Both the position numbers and the translations under genes were made by a program. The notes beneath the pieces are model-generated. The model ran no database searches. It was not told the DNA's origin and worked only from the letters and a program-made list of their open reading frames with translations. Of a stretch of 64,000 nt of DNA, positions 19,555-29,307 are shown one piece after another; position 1 is the stretch's first letter, and each line of letters starts with the position of its first letter. This stretch comes from an uncultured Hellea sp. Lineage in GTDB: Bacteria > Pseudomonadota > Alphaproteobacteria > Caulobacterales > Maricaulaceae. The stretch is taken from contig CALLMD010000006.1 in the NCBI GenBank assembly GCA_938007935.1, positions 57,156-121,155 of the forward strand. Direction: 5' to 3'.

Positions 19555-20979
19555 ATGCGCAAATCGCTTATTCTTGGAACCGCCCTTGTGGCTTTATCTT
19601 TGGCCCCTTTGGCTTCCTCACAAAGCCCATTTTCACGCGGAGCTGAAAGCTCAGCTATGACAATAGACAGCCGGGGTGTTTTGACTATGGCCCCACTTTT
19701 GGAAAGCGTAACGCCAGCTGTGGTGAGTATAGACGTCTCAGGCACAAGAAAGGCAAGTGCGACGCCGCCAGGGTTTGAAGGTAATGAAGAGCTATTTGAG
19801 CGCTTTTTTGGAGGCCGGATGCCCCGTCAACAAGAGCGGGAGAGACGCGGCATTGGCTCTGGCGTTATTGTGGACGCTGCAAAAGGCCTCATTATTACAA
19901 ACCATCATGTTGTTGAGGATGCGGATGAAATCACCGTCACGCTTGAAGATAAACGGGAGTTAAAAGCTGAACTTGTCGGCTCCGACCCCAAAACAGACAT
20001 CGCCGTGATTAAAATTCCTGCGCGCGGATTACGCGCCTTAAAATTTGCAAGATCATCTGATGTTAAAGTTGGTGATTACGTCATTGCCGTTGGCAACCCT
20101 TTTGGACTTTCGCACTCTGTTACAAGTGGCATCATTTCAGCCTTGGGCCGAGATCGCGGCGCAGGCCAAAACTATCAAGACTTCATTCAAACAGATGCCT
20201 CCATCAATCCTGGAAACTCAGGCGGGGCCTTAGTAAATTCTAAAGGCGAGCTTATTGGAATCAATGCCGCGATTGTGTCGCGCTCAGGCGGAAATAACGG
20301 CATTGGATTTGCGGTTCCGACACGAATTGTGCGAGGCGTTATGCGTCAATTGGTGAGTTACGGCGAAGTACGCCGCGGGCGTATTGGCGTCTTAATTGGC
20401 GATATCACGCCAACTTTAAAAGAGGCTCTAGACTTGCCAACACTTGATGGCGCTCTCGTCAGTGATGTTGTTGATGATAGTCCAGCCGCAAAGGCAGGGC
20501 TTAAAAAAGGCGACGTCATTGTCGCATTTAACGGCGAAGATATCGCTGATGCATCTGACATTCGCAATTCAGTTGGCCTCGTAGAACCTGGCGAGCGGGC
20601 GGACATCACCTATTTAAGAGATGGAAAACGCCGCACGACACGAATTGAAGTCGAGGAATTCGAAGAAGAACGCGAAGTCCTTGATGAAAGCGCCGCTGAT
20701 GATATTCCCGCGCTTGAGAGTTTTTCCGGAGCCTCAATCACAGATATTCCTGATGATATGGAGCTTCGCGGCGGGACGAATGGCGTCTTAGTAGCCTCTG
20801 TCGAGCGCGGATCCAAAGCGGCGCGAGCAGGCCTGCGCAAAGGAGACATTATTCGCGAAGTGAACCGTAAGGAAGTCTCTAATCTGGATGATTTTGAAGC
20901 CGCCATTGACGGTAAAGATGGCCCCTTCGCTCTCTCCGTTGAGCGCGATGGACGCAACGCTTTTATCGCTGTTAAATAA
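19555..20979 (+). CDS. degP: Do/DegP-family periplasmic serine endoprotease with two PDZ domains
   Basis: Signal peptide MRKSLILGTALVALSLAPLASS; catalytic TNHHVV, DPKTDIAV, NPGNSGGAL; PDZ repeats. Confidence 0.92.
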   Translation: MRKSLILGTALVALSLAPLASSQSPFSRGAESSAMTIDSRGVLTMAPLLESVTPAVVSIDVSGTRKASATPPGFEGNEELFERFFGGRMPRQQERERRGIGSGVIVDAAKGLIITNHHVVEDADEITVTLEDKRELKAELVGSDPKTDIAVIKIPARGLRALKFARSSDVKVGDYVIAVGNPFGLSHSVTSGIISALGRDRGAGQNYQDFIQTDASINPGNSGGALVNSKGELIGINAAIVSRSGGNNGIGFAVPTRIVRGVMRQLVSYGEVRRGRIGVLIGDITPTLKEALDLPTLDGALVSDVVDDSPAAKAGLKKGDVIVAFNGEDIADASDIRNSVGLVEPGERADITYLRDGKRRTTRIEVEEFEEEREVLDESAADDIPALESFSGASITDIPDDMELRGGTNGVLVASVERGSKAARAGLRKGDIIREVNRKEVSNLDDFEAAIDGKDGPFALSVERDGRNAFIAVK

Positions 20980-20981
20980 CG

Positions 20982-21272
20982 CTAACTTTTTCGAGCTTCA
21001 AAAGCCGCCATCTGTTCTGGACTGGCGGCTTTTTGATGCTTGGTTTTCCACTGTGCATAAGGCATGCCGTAAACGCGCTCGCGGGCCTCTTCGGCGCTGA
21101 TCTCAACGCCCTGCTCATCGGCAGCCGCTTTATACCATTTACCCAAACAATTTCGGCAAAAATCAGCCAAAATCATAAGATCAATATTTTGAACATCTTT
21201 GCGGTTGTCCAGATGCGAGAGCAAACGCCTAAACGCAGCCGCATCCAACTTATCTTGTGTCTGCTGATCCAT
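20982..21272 (-). CDS. DUF1244 family protein
   Basis: ADFCRNCLGKWYKAAADEQGVEISAEEARERVYGMPYAQWKTKHQKAASPEQ. Confidence 0.82.
   Translation of the reverse strand: MDQQTQDKLDAAAFRRLLSHLDNRKDVQNIDLMILADFCRNCLGKWYKAAADEQGVEISAEEARERVYGMPYAQWKTKHQKAASPEQMAAFEARKS
21001..21035 (+). terminator. Rho-independent terminator of degP, lying inside the 3' end of the convergent DUF1244 gene
   Basis: AAAGCCGCCA-12 nt-TGGCGGCTTTTTG perfect 10-bp stem followed by T run. Confidence 0.8.
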
Positions 21273-21281
21273 TAAAACGTC

Positions 21282-22283
21282 CTATCTGCGGCGGCGGTTT
21301 CCGCGTGACCCTGTCGCGCCGGGCTTGGGCGGTGGATTTACAAGCTCGCCCAATTTAGACGTGACTTCAGCCATGCTCGGTCTTTCCCCGCGCTCGAAAT
21401 TATCCATGGCTTCGCGCATAGCCGCAACATGCTCGGGCGCTGTTCCGCAACAGCCGCCGATGATACGTACGCCAGCATTAGCAGCCATTTCAACATAATC
21501 CGCCATTAGTTGCGGCGTACCAGAATAAACCGTGTTTTTGCCTTTAACCGTTGGAACGCCGCAATTGGCCTTACCAACAATAACTGCCTCGCCATTAGCA
21601 GCTGTCATTTCCAGCATAGTCAGCATCATATCAGAGGCCCCAACGCCGCAATTCGCGCCATAAGCCAAAGCCGCCTCGGGGATTGAGTTTGCAACAGCAT
21701 CAAGCCCATCTGGCGCGATACCCATCATAGTACGACCAGCTGTATCAAAACTTGCTGTAAACACATAAGGGATGCCGACATTTATGGCAGCTTGCGCGGC
21801 GGCTTGAATTTCTTCAGCCGCTGACATGGTTTCAATCCAAGCGACATCTGCGCCGCCATCTTTCAGGCCCTGAATTTGCGTGGTAAATTCGGCGATTGCG
21901 CTTTCCATGGTCATCTCGCCCATAGGTTCAAATAATTCTCCTGTCGGGCCAACTGAACCCGCAACAACAACCGGACGGTCCGCCGCTTCTGCAACGCGGC
22001 CGGCGATCTTCGCGCCAGCCTTGTTAATGGCATGGGTTTGGTCCTGCGCGTCATGAAGCTTGAGGCGCGGTGCATTAGCCCCGAACGTATTGGTAAGAAT
22101 AATGTCCGACCCTGCATCGACAAATGCTTGATGCAAAGCTTCTGGTTTTTGCGGCTCGGATATATTCCAGAGATCTGGCGGAAAGCCCGGTTCAAGCCCC
22201 ATCTCCATAAAATTTGTCCCGGTCGCGCCATCAGCCAAGAGTATATCGCTCTGCGCCAAGAGTTTCTCGAGGGAAATACGCAT
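21282..22283 (-). CDS. Homocysteine S-methyltransferase family (betaine--homocysteine S-methyltransferase-like)
   Basis: LLADGATGTNFMEMGLEPG..DIILTNTFGANAPRL..ANCGVPTVKG..IIGGCCGTAPEHVAAM. Confidence 0.86.
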   Translation of the reverse strand: MRISLEKLLAQSDILLADGATGTNFMEMGLEPGFPPDLWNISEPQKPEALHQAFVDAGSDIILTNTFGANAPRLKLHDAQDQTHAINKAGAKIAGRVAEAADRPVVVAGSVGPTGELFEPMGEMTMESAIAEFTTQIQGLKDGGADVAWIETMSAAEEIQAAAQAAINVGIPYVFTASFDTAGRTMMGIAPDGLDAVANSIPEAALAYGANCGVGASDMMLTMLEMTAANGEAVIVGKANCGVPTVKGKNTVYSGTPQLMADYVEMAANAGVRIIGGCCGTAPEHVAAMREAMDNFERGERPSMAEVTSKLGELVNPPPKPGATGSRGNRRRR

Positions 22284-22286
22284 AAT

Positions 22287-22697
22287 TTACTTTCTTCGGG
22301 TAATGCGAACGCCAACAGATTGAGCGTCTTCAATCGCGTCTAGCTTGAGAACTGATACGCAAACTTGGCGTGCGCGCTCATACAAGAGACATGCCGCCGC
22401 AATACGTTCAGCTAAAGTTTCTACAAGGTCAATATGGCCTTCATTTATGATTGTCTTTATATCCGCCACGATGTGATCGTAACGCACAATATTATGCGTC
22501 TCATGCGACGCCTCGGCAGCCAAGGGTTCTATATCGACGACAAGATCAAAGCGAACCGATTGCTCTTGGCCACATTCAAAATCGAACACACCAATTTCTA
22601 CGGGCAACACTAAGCCTTCAATCAATATTTGATCACAGGGCAAATGTGCCACACCCTGCGCCCGGGACGTTATTTTATTATCATAAACCTTGAGCAT
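22287..22697 (-). CDS. folB: Dihydroneopterin aldolase family protein
   Basis: LPCDQILIEGLVLPVEIGVFDFECGQEQSVRFDLVVDIE..ETLAERIAAACLLYERARQVCVSVLKLDAI; internal start MLKVYDNK favoured. Confidence 0.7.
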   Translation of the reverse strand: MLKVYDNKITSRAQGVAHLPCDQILIEGLVLPVEIGVFDFECGQEQSVRFDLVVDIEPLAAEASHETHNIVRYDHIVADIKTIINEGHIDLVETLAERIAAACLLYERARQVCVSVLKLDAIEDAQSVGVRITRRK

Positions 22698-22820
22698 ATT
22701 GGCTCCATGTTTGGTCTGAAATGTCCCTCTGACGTGGATAGAAACAGAATTCAAGCTATTCCCTCAGAAATTGAAAAAAAATCTATCTTGCTTAATAATA
22801 ATGACTGCTCTATCGGGCCG

Positions 22821-23013
22821 TTATTGGTCCCTCGCAAGGGGGTGAATATGGGAAGCCTGTGCCATAGCGCTCTTAAAGCTCTGTGAAGTCAGGCACTGCA
22901 CCCGCAGCTGTAATCGGCAAGTGGGTCTGACACATGTCACTGCATCCTCACAAGGGCGCGGGAAGACGTCAGACACACATTTGAGCCGGAAGTCAGAAGA
23001 CCTGCCAATACGT
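22821..23013 (+). ncRNA. Cobalamin (adenosylcobalamin) riboswitch
   Basis: ggtccctcgcaagggggtgaatatgggaagcc..cactgcacccgcagctgtaat..agccggaagtcagaagacctgcc (B12 box) upstream of a TonB-dependent receptor. Confidence 0.93.
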
Positions 23014-23119
23014 CGCCAGCGCGCGCGGGCGGGACAGACCGATGCGCATGGAGCTACTCCAATGACGACACCTTGTTGAACCTGTTTGAGTCATACTCAG
23101 ACATAATTGGAGTCGTGCT

Positions 23120-25036
23120 ATGAAACGATTATTACTAGGGGCCGCGATTGCAGCTTTTTCTACGCAGGCTTTTGCACAAGTGCATGAGCTTCCTCAAAAA
23201 CAAGGCGTCGATGGCGACGGCGACATGGTTTATGCAGTTCTTTTCTATGAACCAGATACTGAAGGCGAAATTATTACAGTTAGTGAACGCATTGGGACGC
23301 GATACAAAGACACCCTTACAAGTCCTGCCTCTATCTTAACCTCAGACGAACTCGCCGCCAGAGGGCAGCAATATATCTCTGATCTCCTGCGCTCCCTTCC
23401 CGGTATTGCTGTGAATTCTTCCGGCCCCGCAGGCGGCCTTACTCAAATCCGTGTGCGCGGCTCCGAAGCTAACCATGTCCTTGTTCTGATTGACGGCGTT
23501 GAAGTTGGGAACCCAAGTACAGGAGAGTTTGATTTTGCCGGCCTTCGCGCCGAAGACATTTTGCGCATTGAAACTCTTCGCGGTGAACAATCAGCCCTTT
23601 ACGGCTCTGACGCGATTGGCGGGGTTATCAATATCATCACCCGCGCAGGCTCAAGCCGAGAAGGATGGCGCGTCTCCGTCGAAGCTGGTAGCCGTGACAC
23701 AATCGAAGGCCAGCTCAGCGCAGTTTTACCTCTAGGCGGGGCGGCTTTATCGCTTAACGGAAATTTGTTTAATACTGAGGGATTTGATATTTCGGGTCTT
23801 GATGATGAACGTGATGGATCCAAATCGCGCAGCCTAAACATTGGACTTAACAAACTTAATCTCGGCCCTATTTCCCTTTCCGCAAAATTTGGCTCATCAC
23901 GCCTTGATGTCGATTTTGACGGCGATTCAGATTTCGACGGACGCCTGAACAATACAAGCGGAGAAACCACAGTAAAAACCGAGACGGCCCGTATAGATGC
24001 CCGCTTCAATCTTGCTGGATTTGAGAATCTAATTACTTCCCACATGGTCGATACAGACACTAACACGCGCGGCGGATTTTCGTCACAATCTATTGGTCAA
24101 CGCCATAATATTAACTGGGCTGCAAAACGTAGTTTTGGCTATAGCAGTTTTACGGCGCTGGGCGAGATTGAGCAAGAAAGCTACCAAATCATTCCGAATT
24201 TCACTGAAGCGGATGCCAAGCCCGATAACTGGACCTATGCCTTGGCAGGTGATTACCGCTATAATAAAGGTCCTATCGCGCTTTCCGCCTCAGCCCGTTA
24301 CGACATTAATGACCTCTTCGCTGATGCCACAACATGGCGGTTTGGCGCTGGATACGCTTTTGAAGAGTTTGGCGGCCGTATTCGCGCATCTGTCGGAACA
24401 GGTATCAAAAATCCGTCTATGATTGAGCTTTTTGGGTTTTTTCCGCAAAGTAATTTTACAGGTAATCGCGATTTACAGCCTGAAGAATCGCTTGGCTTTA
24501 GCCTCGGATATGAACAAGAGCTGGGAGATTTAAACCTCTCAATTGATGTTTTCAGATCTGAATTAACTGATGAAATCACTACCATATTTAATCCTGATTT
24601 CTCATCAACTGTTATCAACTTGGACACCGATAGCACCCGTCAAGGCGTTGAGGTTGAGGCGAGATGGAAAATCTCTGACACATTATTCGCTAGGGGCTCA
24701 GCCACCTATCTTGAAAGCGATCAGGACGATATCGAAGAAATTCGCCGCCCAGAATTTATAGCAAGCGCGAGCGCCACATGGCGCCCCACAAACAAGCTTA
24801 GCTTAACCGCCAATGTCGACCATAATGGCAAGCAGCTCGATACGGATTTCAGTACGTTTTCAAATGTAACGCTAGACGCCTTCACACTTGTCGGCGCAAA
24901 TGCAAGCTACGCTGTGAACGACTTTGCTACGCTCTCTCTGCGCGGGGAAAACCTTCTGGGTGAAGCGTATCAGGAAGTCTTTGGCTATACCTCTCCGGGA
25001 CGCGCGGTTTACGCAGGTCTAAGGTTAGACTTTTAA
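23120..25036 (+). CDS. btuB: TonB-dependent receptor, BtuB-like (vitamin B12 uptake)
   Basis: Plug domain ILTSDELAARGQQYISDLLRSLPGIAVNSSGPAGGLTQIRVRGSEANHVLVLIDGVEVGNPS; terminal aromatic LRLDF; riboswitch upstream. Confidence 0.87.
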   Translation: MKRLLLGAAIAAFSTQAFAQVHELPQKQGVDGDGDMVYAVLFYEPDTEGEIITVSERIGTRYKDTLTSPASILTSDELAARGQQYISDLLRSLPGIAVNSSGPAGGLTQIRVRGSEANHVLVLIDGVEVGNPSTGEFDFAGLRAEDILRIETLRGEQSALYGSDAIGGVINIITRAGSSREGWRVSVEAGSRDTIEGQLSAVLPLGGAALSLNGNLFNTEGFDISGLDDERDGSKSRSLNIGLNKLNLGPISLSAKFGSSRLDVDFDGDSDFDGRLNNTSGETTVKTETARIDARFNLAGFENLITSHMVDTDTNTRGGFSSQSIGQRHNINWAAKRSFGYSSFTALGEIEQESYQIIPNFTEADAKPDNWTYALAGDYRYNKGPIALSASARYDINDLFADATTWRFGAGYAFEEFGGRIRASVGTGIKNPSMIELFGFFPQSNFTGNRDLQPEESLGFSLGYEQELGDLNLSIDVFRSELTDEITTIFNPDFSSTVINLDTDSTRQGVEVEARWKISDTLFARGSATYLESDQDDIEEIRRPEFIASASATWRPTNKLSLTANVDHNGKQLDTDFSTFSNVTLDAFTLVGANASYAVNDFATLSLRGENLLGEAYQEVFGYTSPGRAVYAGLRLDF

Positions 25037-26025
25037 GGCTCTGAACTTTCAGGGCGCTCAATTTTTGCATCAACCGGGATTATAACGTTCTCACCTTGAA
25101 AATCATAATAACGTGAGACTTTATAGCCTTGGTCACGCAGTAAATTAATCACGCTATCTTCACCTAAAAGATGGCTCGTGCCCACTGCTACAAATGCTGT
25201 CCCGCTACCTTCCATATAGCGGGTCAGCACTTTAGCCCATTTCTGATTCCTATCAGTCAGCAATGCTTGATAGTAATCAGGTGAAGTCTTCTTTAACTTC
25301 TCAACCATTTCACGGGTAAGGAAGGCTGTTCTGCCAACCGACCACGCCTTAACAATTTGCGTGAGGTCAGAACCAAGAGAATTGAAATTTTCAAGTGTCT
25401 CAGTCAAAATTTTCATCTGCACAAATTCAGGCTGGTCCGCCGAAAGACGGATTTGCTCTTCCATTGTTTCGAGATAAATGACGTTTTTTTGTTCGCGCGC
25501 CGCACGTGATTTAAGCGCCGTATCGGCGGAAAGCTCTGGTGATAGCCCTGCATTTGTCGCTGCGGCCACGGTTAGAAATTCACTTGCCAGCCACGGTTTC
25601 ATACTATCAAGCGCCGCCAGAGTAATATTTCCATTATGCGCGGCTGCATCTAAGAGCTTTAGCTGATAACTATCCAAGCTATCAGATAGTCTCAAACCAT
25701 CGCTTCTCATTCCCAGATTTTGGGTCAGAATACTCGCCTCAATTTGCCCCTGCGTTCCTGTATCGACTTCAAAATAAACAGTCCCCGCTTCACGAAAAGC
25801 CGCTTTCATATCATCTTTCATCCAGCTTAAATCATCAGGCAAAAGATGCACCGTCCCATACAGATAAACCGTACTGTTATAATCTTTGGCAACCCAAAGC
25901 GCGGGCCCATCATTGCGCGCTCTTGCATCTGCAACTTTTTGGGCGGCCCCATCAATAACAGGCGCTGGACCACAAGCTGAAAAACCCAGAGCCATTAGTG
26001 AAAAAATTATGCCACGTAAAAACAT
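25033..26025 (-). CDS. TraB/GumN family lipoprotein
   Basis: LWVAKDYNSTVYLYGTVHLLPDDLSWM..DRNQKWAKVLTRYMEGSGTAFVAVGTSHLLGEDSVINLLRDQGY. Confidence 0.86.
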   Translation of the reverse strand: MFLRGIIFSLMALGFSACGPAPVIDGAAQKVADARARNDGPALWVAKDYNSTVYLYGTVHLLPDDLSWMKDDMKAAFREAGTVYFEVDTGTQGQIEASILTQNLGMRSDGLRLSDSLDSYQLKLLDAAAHNGNITLAALDSMKPWLASEFLTVAAATNAGLSPELSADTALKSRAAREQKNVIYLETMEEQIRLSADQPEFVQMKILTETLENFNSLGSDLTQIVKAWSVGRTAFLTREMVEKLKKTSPDYYQALLTDRNQKWAKVLTRYMEGSGTAFVAVGTSHLLGEDSVINLLRDQGYKVSRYYDFQGENVIIPVDAKIERPESSEP

Positions 26026-26160
26026 GAGGTCTCATGAACAATCGGGGCTAAAATTTCAACGACATTCACACATAATGTTCGCCCTTATGACCGTTAGCAA
26101 TTTCACATTCACCCGTTGCACAAACCCGCCAGCTGTCCTATGAGCCGCCTCATCCCTGAT

Positions 26161-26237
<77 letters not shown>

Positions 26238-26571
26238 ATAAAATCAATGACTTATTAAATTATTTATTATTCGAATTTTTATTTCGGAAGCTTAACGGAA
26301 GCAAATAGACTTAAGCTCAAGAGAACATATCCAGGAGACACCACGAACAATTTTTCTTTTTACCTCTTTCACGACCTTCGTATCAATTTTGGGAATACGA
26401 GGTTCCCTAAAGACCGCACCATAATTTTATGATCATTCTACTAGGTTTAATCCTAGAACTTGCAGGATAAGTAATTATGGCTAAATCAGTACTCATTTAA
26501 TTTCAAAAGGGCTACGGATTGCATTTACTGGCCCTGCGTGGCACAAAATAGAATAACTTAGAAAGCTCGCT

Positions 26572-28449
26572 ATGAAAGTTTCCCGCCGAACCCTCTTAAG
26601 TCAATCTACTGCGGCAACTCTGGCCATGACTTTTCCGCTGGCATCTTGCTCGGATAAGTCGACAAAGAACGCAAAGGCTGTTTCAACCCACGCGACCAAT
26701 ACAGACCATGAAAAATCAGCAAAAGACTTACTTGGACAAGCCACAGATCTTATGCTCAACGCTTATCCTGAAAGTGCGTCCAGTGCTGGAATTGATAGCG
26801 GTAAATATGCGGCCTTAAAATCGAAACTCACCGACCGTTCACCCGCAGGTCAAGCCAAGATCAAAGGCGACGTACGCGCAATGCTTGGTAAAATGAATGC
26901 CGTCAATACATCAGCTCTCCCTGCAGATACTGCGCTTAATCTTGAGGTCGTACGCTCTGTTTTTGATATGAGCGCGCAAGGTTTTGACTTGCCTTATGGC
27001 GATATGGCGCTGCTGAACTCAAATTGGTCTTATCGCAATAGTCCCTATGCCGTTGCGCAAAATACAGGCGCATTTGTCGAAATTCCCAGTTTCCTCGATG
27101 CTTCCCATAAAGTCGAAACCGCCGCCGATGCAGACGCTTATTTAGAGCGCCTTAAAGCCTATGCTGGCCAACTTGATGGGGAAACTGAACGCACGCGCAT
27201 TGATGGTGAAAAAGGCGTTATCTTACCCGACTTCCTGATGGAGAAAACATTAGGTCAACTACGCAACGCCCTGTCCAAATCTCCAGAGAGTTGGAGTATG
27301 ATTTCCATGCTTGGAACGCATTCAGATAAGCTGGGCGATAGCTATGTAAAGACGGCCAATGACATTGCGGCAAAGAATATTGCTCCCGCCATTAAGCGCC
27401 AAGTTGAAGCCCTTGAAAAACTCACCCCCAAGGCGACGAGTGATGCAGGCGTGTGGGCCAAGCCAGATGGGGATGCTTATTATGATTGGGCGTTACGCGC
27501 TGGTACAACGACCACGCTCTCGCCAGATGAGGTTCATCAGATGGGCCTTGATGAGCTTGCCAGCCTGCAAGCTCGCATGGACCCTATTTTAAAATCTGTT
27601 GGCTATTCAGAGGGTACGGTCGGAGACAGAATGACAGCTTTAGGGCGGGACAAACGTTATCACTTCTTGCCGGGCGATCCTGGCCGGGCGGAAATTATGG
27701 GTTTCATTAATGACGCCGTAGAAGAAATTCGCGCCCTGATGCCCCAAGCTTTTGAAACCCTTGTGCCGGGCTTTCTTGAAGTCACGCGAATCGCGCCCGA
27801 GGTTGAGGCGGGCGCGCCAGGGGCCTATGGCGGGGCGGGGTCAATTGATGGTACGAAGCCTGGGCATTTCTGGATTAATCTACGCTCCACGGATTTACAC
27901 AATAAATTTAACCTCAAAGACCTGACCTATCACGAAGCGATTCCGGGCCATGTCTGGCAAGGTGAATATACGTTCAAGCAGCCACTTATCCGATCGCTTC
28001 TTGCCTTTAATGCCTATTCCGAAGGCTGGGCGCTATACGCGCAACAACTCGCCGATGAGCTAGGTGTTTATGATGATTTCCCAGTGGGCCGATTAGGGTA
28101 CTTACAATCTCTGGCCTTCCGTGCCTGCCGCCTTGTTGTCGATACGGGTCTTCACGCCAAACGCTGGACTCGCGAAGAAGCTAATATCTGGTTTGTCGAA
28201 AATAACGGCTCTAACCCAGAAGAAGTGCGCGGCGAAATTGACCGCTACTGCGCGTGGCCTGGTCAAGCCTGCGGCTATAAAGTTGGGCATACGGCGATTA
28301 ACCGCTTGAGAAGCAAAGCCAAAACAGAGCTTGGCGATAAATTTGACTTCCGCCGTTATAATGACGCTGTCGTCCTTGGCGGGAGCGTGCCTATGACAGT
28401 GCTAGGCCGCGTCATCGACGATCATGTTGCCCGAGAAAAAGGAGCTTAG
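26572..28449 (+). CDS. DUF885 family protein with Tat/lipoprotein-type signal
   Basis: MKVSRRTLLSQSTAATLAMTFPLASCS; zinc-protease-like YHEAIPGHVWQ and EGWALYAQQLADELG. Confidence 0.88.
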   Translation: MKVSRRTLLSQSTAATLAMTFPLASCSDKSTKNAKAVSTHATNTDHEKSAKDLLGQATDLMLNAYPESASSAGIDSGKYAALKSKLTDRSPAGQAKIKGDVRAMLGKMNAVNTSALPADTALNLEVVRSVFDMSAQGFDLPYGDMALLNSNWSYRNSPYAVAQNTGAFVEIPSFLDASHKVETAADADAYLERLKAYAGQLDGETERTRIDGEKGVILPDFLMEKTLGQLRNALSKSPESWSMISMLGTHSDKLGDSYVKTANDIAAKNIAPAIKRQVEALEKLTPKATSDAGVWAKPDGDAYYDWALRAGTTTTLSPDEVHQMGLDELASLQARMDPILKSVGYSEGTVGDRMTALGRDKRYHFLPGDPGRAEIMGFINDAVEEIRALMPQAFETLVPGFLEVTRIAPEVEAGAPGAYGGAGSIDGTKPGHFWINLRSTDLHNKFNLKDLTYHEAIPGHVWQGEYTFKQPLIRSLLAFNAYSEGWALYAQQLADELGVYDDFPVGRLGYLQSLAFRACRLVVDTGLHAKRWTREEANIWFVENNGSNPEEVRGEIDRYCAWPGQACGYKVGHTAINRLRSKAKTELGDKFDFRRYNDAVVLGGSVPMTVLGRVIDDHVAREKGA

Positions 28450-28470
28450 GTTTAGGTTTTTATGTTTATA

Positions 28471-29307
28471 CTAAGTTTTTTTAGTATCATCCACGATGTT
28501 CATTGTTGCTAATCCGCTATGACCTAACTCCACAGATGCAAAGGGGCCCCCATGGGACATGTCGCCAATATCCAAAGGGTTAAGCGGCTCTGAATTGGCA
28601 AAGATATCTGCCGCAAATTGCTCAGCATTATCTTTAGGCTTATATCCAAGATGGCTGGCTTTGCTATTATCTACGGGGGCGCGGTCATTATTGGAAACCC
28701 CATAAGCAATCGTAAAGCCCGTGACCGGCGTAGACACAGATTTTTCAACCAATTGAATAAGGTCGTCATAAGACAGCCATGACCCAACAGCGCGAGGATT
28801 GGTCACTTGCGCACAAGATAAAATACGCAGGCAGACAGCTTCAAGACCACGTTTTTCCCAATACATGCGGCCTAAATCTTCAGCGAAACATTTTGCAAGG
28901 CCATAAAATGTGTCTGGACGATGCGGTACATCCGTTCCAATAAATTCATTTTTCGGATACATCCCCACCGCATGAATAGAGCTAGCATAAACAACGCGGC
29001 GCAAGCCCTGCTGGAATGCGGCCTCCCAAACATTATAGGCTCCAATAAAATTAGGTCCTAACAATTTTTCAAACGGGCCTTCATCCACATAGGCCCCAAA
29101 GTGGACAACCATGTCGGCACCTTCCAAAACCGCCATCATCGCATCAAGGGATTCAAGGTCAGCCTGCATGTAGCTCTCACCTGCATATAGCTTTCCAATA
29201 TCGCCAACGATATCTGTAGAGATCAAGACATCTGCTATTTTTGAAAGTGGCTCACGCAAATAGGACCCTAAGCGGCCAGCCGCACCTGTTAGAACAATTT
29301 TTTTCAT
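28471..29307 (-). CDS. NAD-dependent epimerase/dehydratase family oxidoreductase (uronate dehydrogenase-like)
   Basis: MKKIVLTGAAGRLGSYLREPL Rossmann motif; YASSIHAVG and YGLAKCFAE catalytic YxxxK. Confidence 0.83.
   Translation of the reverse strand: MKKIVLTGAAGRLGSYLREPLSKIADVLISTDIVGDIGKLYAGESYMQADLESLDAMMAVLEGADMVVHFGAYVDEGPFEKLLGPNFIGAYNVWEAAFQQGLRRVVYASSIHAVGMYPKNEFIGTDVPHRPDTFYGLAKCFAEDLGRMYWEKRGLEAVCLRILSCAQVTNPRAVGSWLSYDDLIQLVEKSVSTPVTGFTIAYGVSNNDRAPVDNSKASHLGYKPKDNAEQFAADIFANSEPLNPLDIGDMSHGGPFASVELGHSGLATMNIVDDTKKT

Noticed and set aside
23599-24066. 155-aa minus-strand ORF
   Set aside because: Antisense to the TonB-dependent receptor gene; Ser/Pro/Arg-rich shadow frame.
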